Shown here: in pieces, positions 4,287 to 7,290 of the stretch | Layout of the letters: each line of letters starts with the position of its first letter | How positions within the stretch are numbered: the first letter of the stretch is position 1 | Assembly (NCBI GenBank): GCA_029243925.1 | Contig: JAQWRC010000302.1 | Coordinates: 1-7,290 of the forward strand | Length of the DNA: 7,290 nt | Source: Phycisphaerales bacterium | Lineage (GTDB): Bacteria; Planctomycetota; Phycisphaerae; Phycisphaerales; SM1A02 | Reading direction: 5' to 3' | The notes under the pieces: model-generated | The model's input: the letters and a program-made list of their open reading frames with translations, nothing else | Databases searched by the model: none | Told to the model about the DNA's origin: nothing | Position numbers and translations under genes: made by a program

Positions 4287-7200
4287 ATGTCGTTCGCCCA
4301 CCTGCATCTGCATACCGAATACTCCCTCCTTGATGGGGGAAACCGAATTGGCCGCTTGATGGATCGAGTTGCGGAACTGGGCATGACCTCCGTAGCCATC
4401 ACCGACCATGGCAACTTGTACGGGTGCATCGAGTTCTACCACGAAGCTCGTTCGCGAAATCTGAAACCAATTCTGGGCATCGAAGCCTACGTGGCCGCGG
4501 GCGACCGGAGAGAGCGGGGAGGCGGAGCCGAACGAGGCGGCCATCACCTGGTCCTCCTGGCTGAAGACAATGCAGGGTGGTCGAATCTACTGAAGTTGTC
4601 GAGCGATTCATTCCTGCATGGCTTCTATTACAAGCCGCGCATGGACCACGAAACTCTTGAGCAGTGGTCCGACGGACTCATTGCGATCAATGGACACCTC
4701 GGCTCATCGCTTGCCGAGTTGCTTGTCGCCTTTCACAAGACCGGCTTGCAAGAGCATTGGGATGAGGCGGTTGTTGAAGCAAAGTGGCACGCAGACACAT
4801 TTGGGTGCAATGAACGTGGAGAACCGTGTTTCTTCATCGAACTGCAGCGGGCCGGAGTGTCGGATCAGGATGACATCAACCCGCTGCTTGTCCGCCTTGC
4901 TCGTGAGCTCGAACTTCCACTCATCTGTGACAACGACGTGCACTTTCTCAATGCGGATGATCACGATGTCCACGACACGCTCTGCTGCATTTCAATGCAG
5001 AAGAACAAGGAGGATGAGCAGAGGCTCAAGTATCCGACGGAGCTGTATCTGAAGAGCCCGGAACAGATGGCGGATCTTTTCAGCGATCTTCCCGAAGCGA
5101 TTGAATCAGCTCGGCATGTTGGCGAGCGATGCAATGTCGAACTCGACTTCGAAGCTTCCCACGTTCCGCTGGTTCGCGTCACCATACCGGAGGGCTCTCC
5201 CACGTATGAAGGTGGGGATCTCACGGAGTGGTTTACCGAATACTGCCAACTGTTCGAACTTGCTCCATTCGATACAACCGAGATGACGGACGTCTCGATC
5301 GATGACGTCGAATCGGAGTGTGATGTCGCACTGCGGAAACTCTGTGAAGCCGGACTGCTCTGGCGATATGGGGTCGATGGGGTAACCGAGGAGATACGCA
5401 ACCGGTGCAACCGGGAGTTGAAGATTCTCGAGGACAAGCACATCAGCGCCTACTTCCTCATCTGCTGGGACTTCGTCAGTTGGGCGCGGCAGCGGGGCAT
5501 TCCTGCAAATGCACGCGGCAGTGGTGTAGGCACCATGGTTGGATACGTCCTTGGCCTGTCCAACGCTTGCCCTGTCGAATATGGACTGCTCTTTGAACGG
5601 TTCACGGATCCTGACCGAAGCGAGTATCCCGATATCGATATTGATATCTGCCAGGATGGACGCGGCGATGTCATCAACTATGTCCGGGAGAAGTACGGGC
5701 ACGTCGCCCAGATCATCACCTTCGGACGACTCAAGGCACGCAATGCGATCAAGGATGTTGCTCGCGTCCATGGACTGCCTGCACAAGAAGGGCAGCGCCT
5801 GGCGAACCTGATCCCAAACGAACTCAACATCTCGATCGACGACTCACTGCTTCGTGAACCAGATCTCGCCGACGAATGTGAACGCAACCCGGTCGTGCGG
5901 CGGGTGATTGACCAGGCCCGCTCGCTAGAGCACCACGCACGCCACGCAGGAATTCACGCCGCAGGAGTGGTGATTGCAACCCAGCCGCTTGAGACAATCG
6001 TTCCCCTGTACAAAGCATCGGGAAGCGATGATGTCATCACCCAGTGGGACGGACCGACATGCGAGTCTGTTGGCCTGCTCAAGATGGACTTTCTCGGCCT
6101 TCGAACACTCTCAACGATCGAACTTGCCAAGAAACTGATCGGAGAACAGTTCGATGACGAAGCAATCTGGCGCGCCGTCGGTCGAACGCCGCACGAAGGC
6201 GCACACCCGCTTGATCTGGATCGCCTGACCTGCGATGACCAACGTGTCCTCGATCTCTTCCGCAGAGGTGATACCGCCGGGGTGTTCCAGTTCGAATCCC
6301 CGGGAATGCGCCGCCTCCTTCGAGACATGGCACCGGATCGAATCCTCGATCTCATCGCGGCCAACGCATTGTTCAGACCCGGGCCAATGGCTCTCATCGC
6401 CGACTACTGCGCACGAAAGCGAGGGACCGAGCAGGTCGCTCCGGTTCACCCGGTTGTCGATGAGTTTACGAGTGAGACCTACGGCATCATGGTGTACCAG
6501 GAACAGGTCATGCAGATTCTGCATGGTCTTGGGGATGTGCCGTTGCGTGATGCGTATTCACTCATCAAGGCCATCAGCAAGAAGAAGAAGAAGGTCATTG
6601 AAGCCCAGCGAGTGGTGTTCCTCGACGGAGCTGAAGCAAAGGGACTTGCACGCGACAAGGCCACCGACCTCTATGACCTCATTCTCAAGTTTGCCGGGTA
6701 TGGGTTCAACAAATCGCACTCGACTGGCTACGCCATCGTCGCCTACCAAACGGCCTACCTGAAGACGTGGTTCCCGGTTCAGTACATGACGGCCGTACTG
6801 ACATGTGAAAGTGGGGCAAAGAAAACCGAAGACTGGGCGCCCTACCTAGAAAACTGTCGGCACACGTGTTTCCCGGACAGCACCCCGGACGCTCCACATG
6901 TGGGAATCGATATTCATCCCCCAAGCATCAACATCTCTCAGGCGGATTTCACGGTCGCGTGGGACGAGGGACAAGTGCCCTCGCTGACGAGTGGGCATAT
7001 CCGTTTCGGCCTCGGCGCCATCAAGGGCGTGGGCAAGGCTGCAATTGAAAGCATCATTGAAGAGCGTGCCCGCGCTGGAGGATTCGAATCCCTGCACGAT
7101 CTGTGTTCACGGCTCTCATCACGCACTGTGAATCGGGCGACACTCGAAGCACTGATTCAGTCCGGGGCGCTTGATGAACTGCACGGAGCAGACCAGCGGG

Positions 7201-7290
7201 CATCCATGGTCGCATCACTCGATGAGGCCATTTCGATCGGTCAGAGCGCTGCTGCGGACAAGGCTGCGGGCCAGAACACAATGTTCGGCA
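4287..7290 (+). CDS. dnaE: DNA polymerase III alpha subunit (partial, 3' end outside window)
   Basis: This is the replicative C-family polymerase catalytic subunit. The frame is open for 1001 residues to the window edge. An N-terminal PHP domain (1 to about 280) starts HLHLHTEYSLLDGG and keeps the putative metal ligands His7, His9, Asp16, His41, Glu66, His87, Asp217 and His219; His137 stands where Thermus-type enzymes have Cys. The palm has ARGSGVGTMVGY, PDIDID (448-453) with two catalytic Asp, ITFGRLKARNAIKDVARV (477-492), and the third Asp601 in LKMDFLGLRT. Fingers and thumb follow: FRPGP (696-700), YGIMVYQEQVMQI (732 on), IKAISKKKKK (five Lys, 765-769) and FAGYGFNKSHS (802 on). A helix-hairpin-helix (GAIKGVGKAAIESI, about 910-923) marks the DNA-binding region. 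The visible part ends at GQNTMFG, the DMFG region, so the beta-binding and OB domains are missing. Extra segments occur at about 298-347 and 859-871. It is DnaE1-like, not PolC, because there is no inserted DEDD exonuclease. Confidence 0.97.
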   Translation, partial: MSFAHLHLHTEYSLLDGGNRIGRLMDRVAELGMTSVAITDHGNLYGCIEFYHEARSRNLKPILGIEAYVAAGDRRERGGGAERGGHHLVLLAEDNAGWSNLLKLSSDSFLHGFYYKPRMDHETLEQWSDGLIAINGHLGSSLAELLVAFHKTGLQEHWDEAVVEAKWHADTFGCNERGEPCFFIELQRAGVSDQDDINPLLVRLARELELPLICDNDVHFLNADDHDVHDTLCCISMQKNKEDEQRLKYPTELYLKSPEQMADLFSDLPEAIESARHVGERCNVELDFEASHVPLVRVTIPEGSPTYEGGDLTEWFTEYCQLFELAPFDTTEMTDVSIDDVESECDVALRKLCEAGLLWRYGVDGVTEEIRNRCNRELKILEDKHISAYFLICWDFVSWARQRGIPANARGSGVGTMVGYVLGLSNACPVEYGLLFERFTDPDRSEYPDIDIDICQDGRGDVINYVREKYGHVAQIITFGRLKARNAIKDVARVHGLPAQEGQRLANLIPNELNISIDDSLLREPDLADECERNPVVRRVIDQARSLEHHARHAGIHAAGVVIATQPLETIVPLYKASGSDDVITQWDGPTCESVGLLKMDFLGLRTLSTIELAKKLIGEQFDDEAIWRAVGRTPHEGAHPLDLDRLTCDDQRVLDLFRRGDTAGVFQFESPGMRRLLRDMAPDRILDLIAANALFRPGPMALIADYCARKRGTEQVAPVHPVVDEFTSETYGIMVYQEQVMQILHGLGDVPLRDAYSLIKAISKKKKKVIEAQRVVFLDGAEAKGLARDKATDLYDLILKFAGYGFNKSHSTGYAIVAYQTAYLKTWFPVQYMTAVLTCESGAKKTEDWAPYLENCRHTCFPDSTPDAPHVGIDIHPPSINISQADFTVAWDEGQVPSLTSGHIRFGLGAIKGVGKAAIESIIEERARAGGFESLHDLCSRLSSRTVNRATLEALIQSGALDELHGADQRASMVASLDEAISIGQSAAADKAAGQNTMFG

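Noticed and set aside
5106..5786. 226-residue - strand open frame inside dnaE
   Set aside because: It is antisense to the conserved DnaE palm, whose catalytic motifs explain the sequence constraint; the antisense protein shows no recognisable domain.
6579..6593. Five tandem AAG codons as a microsatellite or slippage site in dnaE
   Set aside because: They encode the lysine run of the conserved SKKK thumb motif; the frame continues normally and there is no slippery heptamer with a following structure.
1..7290. CRISPR array, tRNA/rRNA, insertion sequence, phage or toxin-antitoxin module
   Set aside because: I looked for spaced direct repeats, cloverleaf-like segments, transposase or integrase motifs and small paired genes, and saw none.

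Overview
This window looks like an ordinary chromosomal segment of a free-living, diderm (outer-membrane) bacterium with moderately high GC. Several features suggest Planctomycetota, probably class Phycisphaerae. These are a PEGA-domain lipoprotein next to an LptB-type ATPase, a DnaE whose thumb motif reads IKAISKKK where most bacteria have RRAMGKKK, an extra DnaE segment between the PHP and palm domains, and gene starts with weak or no Shine-Dalgarno signal. The lineage call rests on recalled family features, not on a search. All genes are on the + strand. I see no RNA gene, mobile element, CRISPR array, integrase or other sign of horizontal transfer.

Layout. Positions 2-304 hold the 3' end of a conserved-looking protein of unknown function. 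Next comes lptB (338-1072), the ATPase of the lipopolysaccharide exporter, followed after 23 nt by a PEGA-domain lipoprotein (1096-1545). After a 112-nt gap containing a perfect 7+1+7 inverted repeat (1628-1642), there is an exported coiled-coil protein (1658-2533) and, overlapping its stop by 14 nt, a single-pass membrane protein (2520-2954). A fold-type IV PLP aminotransferase follows (2976-3905), then a 94-residue membrane protein (3947-4231). The last gene is dnaE, the replicative DNA polymerase III alpha subunit, which starts at 4287 and runs off the window end with 1001 residues visible.

How the genes fit together. The first half is mostly envelope biology: LPS transport, a lipoprotein and two exported or anchored proteins that look translationally coupled. 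The second half is core metabolism and replication. I do not see a defence, secretion or biosynthetic system of a new kind.

The most useful observation is regulatory. The four genes lacking a well-placed Shine-Dalgarno sequence (lptB, the aminotransferase, the 94-aa membrane protein and dnaE) each carry an octamer of the form GGTA(C/T)(C/A)(C/A)T that ends 6 or 9 nt before the ATG. The two internal genes that have a clear Shine-Dalgarno sequence do not. This fits -10 elements producing leaderless or near-leaderless mRNAs. A second point is that the aminotransferase appears to have Ser in place of the near-universal Glu that contacts the PLP ring nitrogen.
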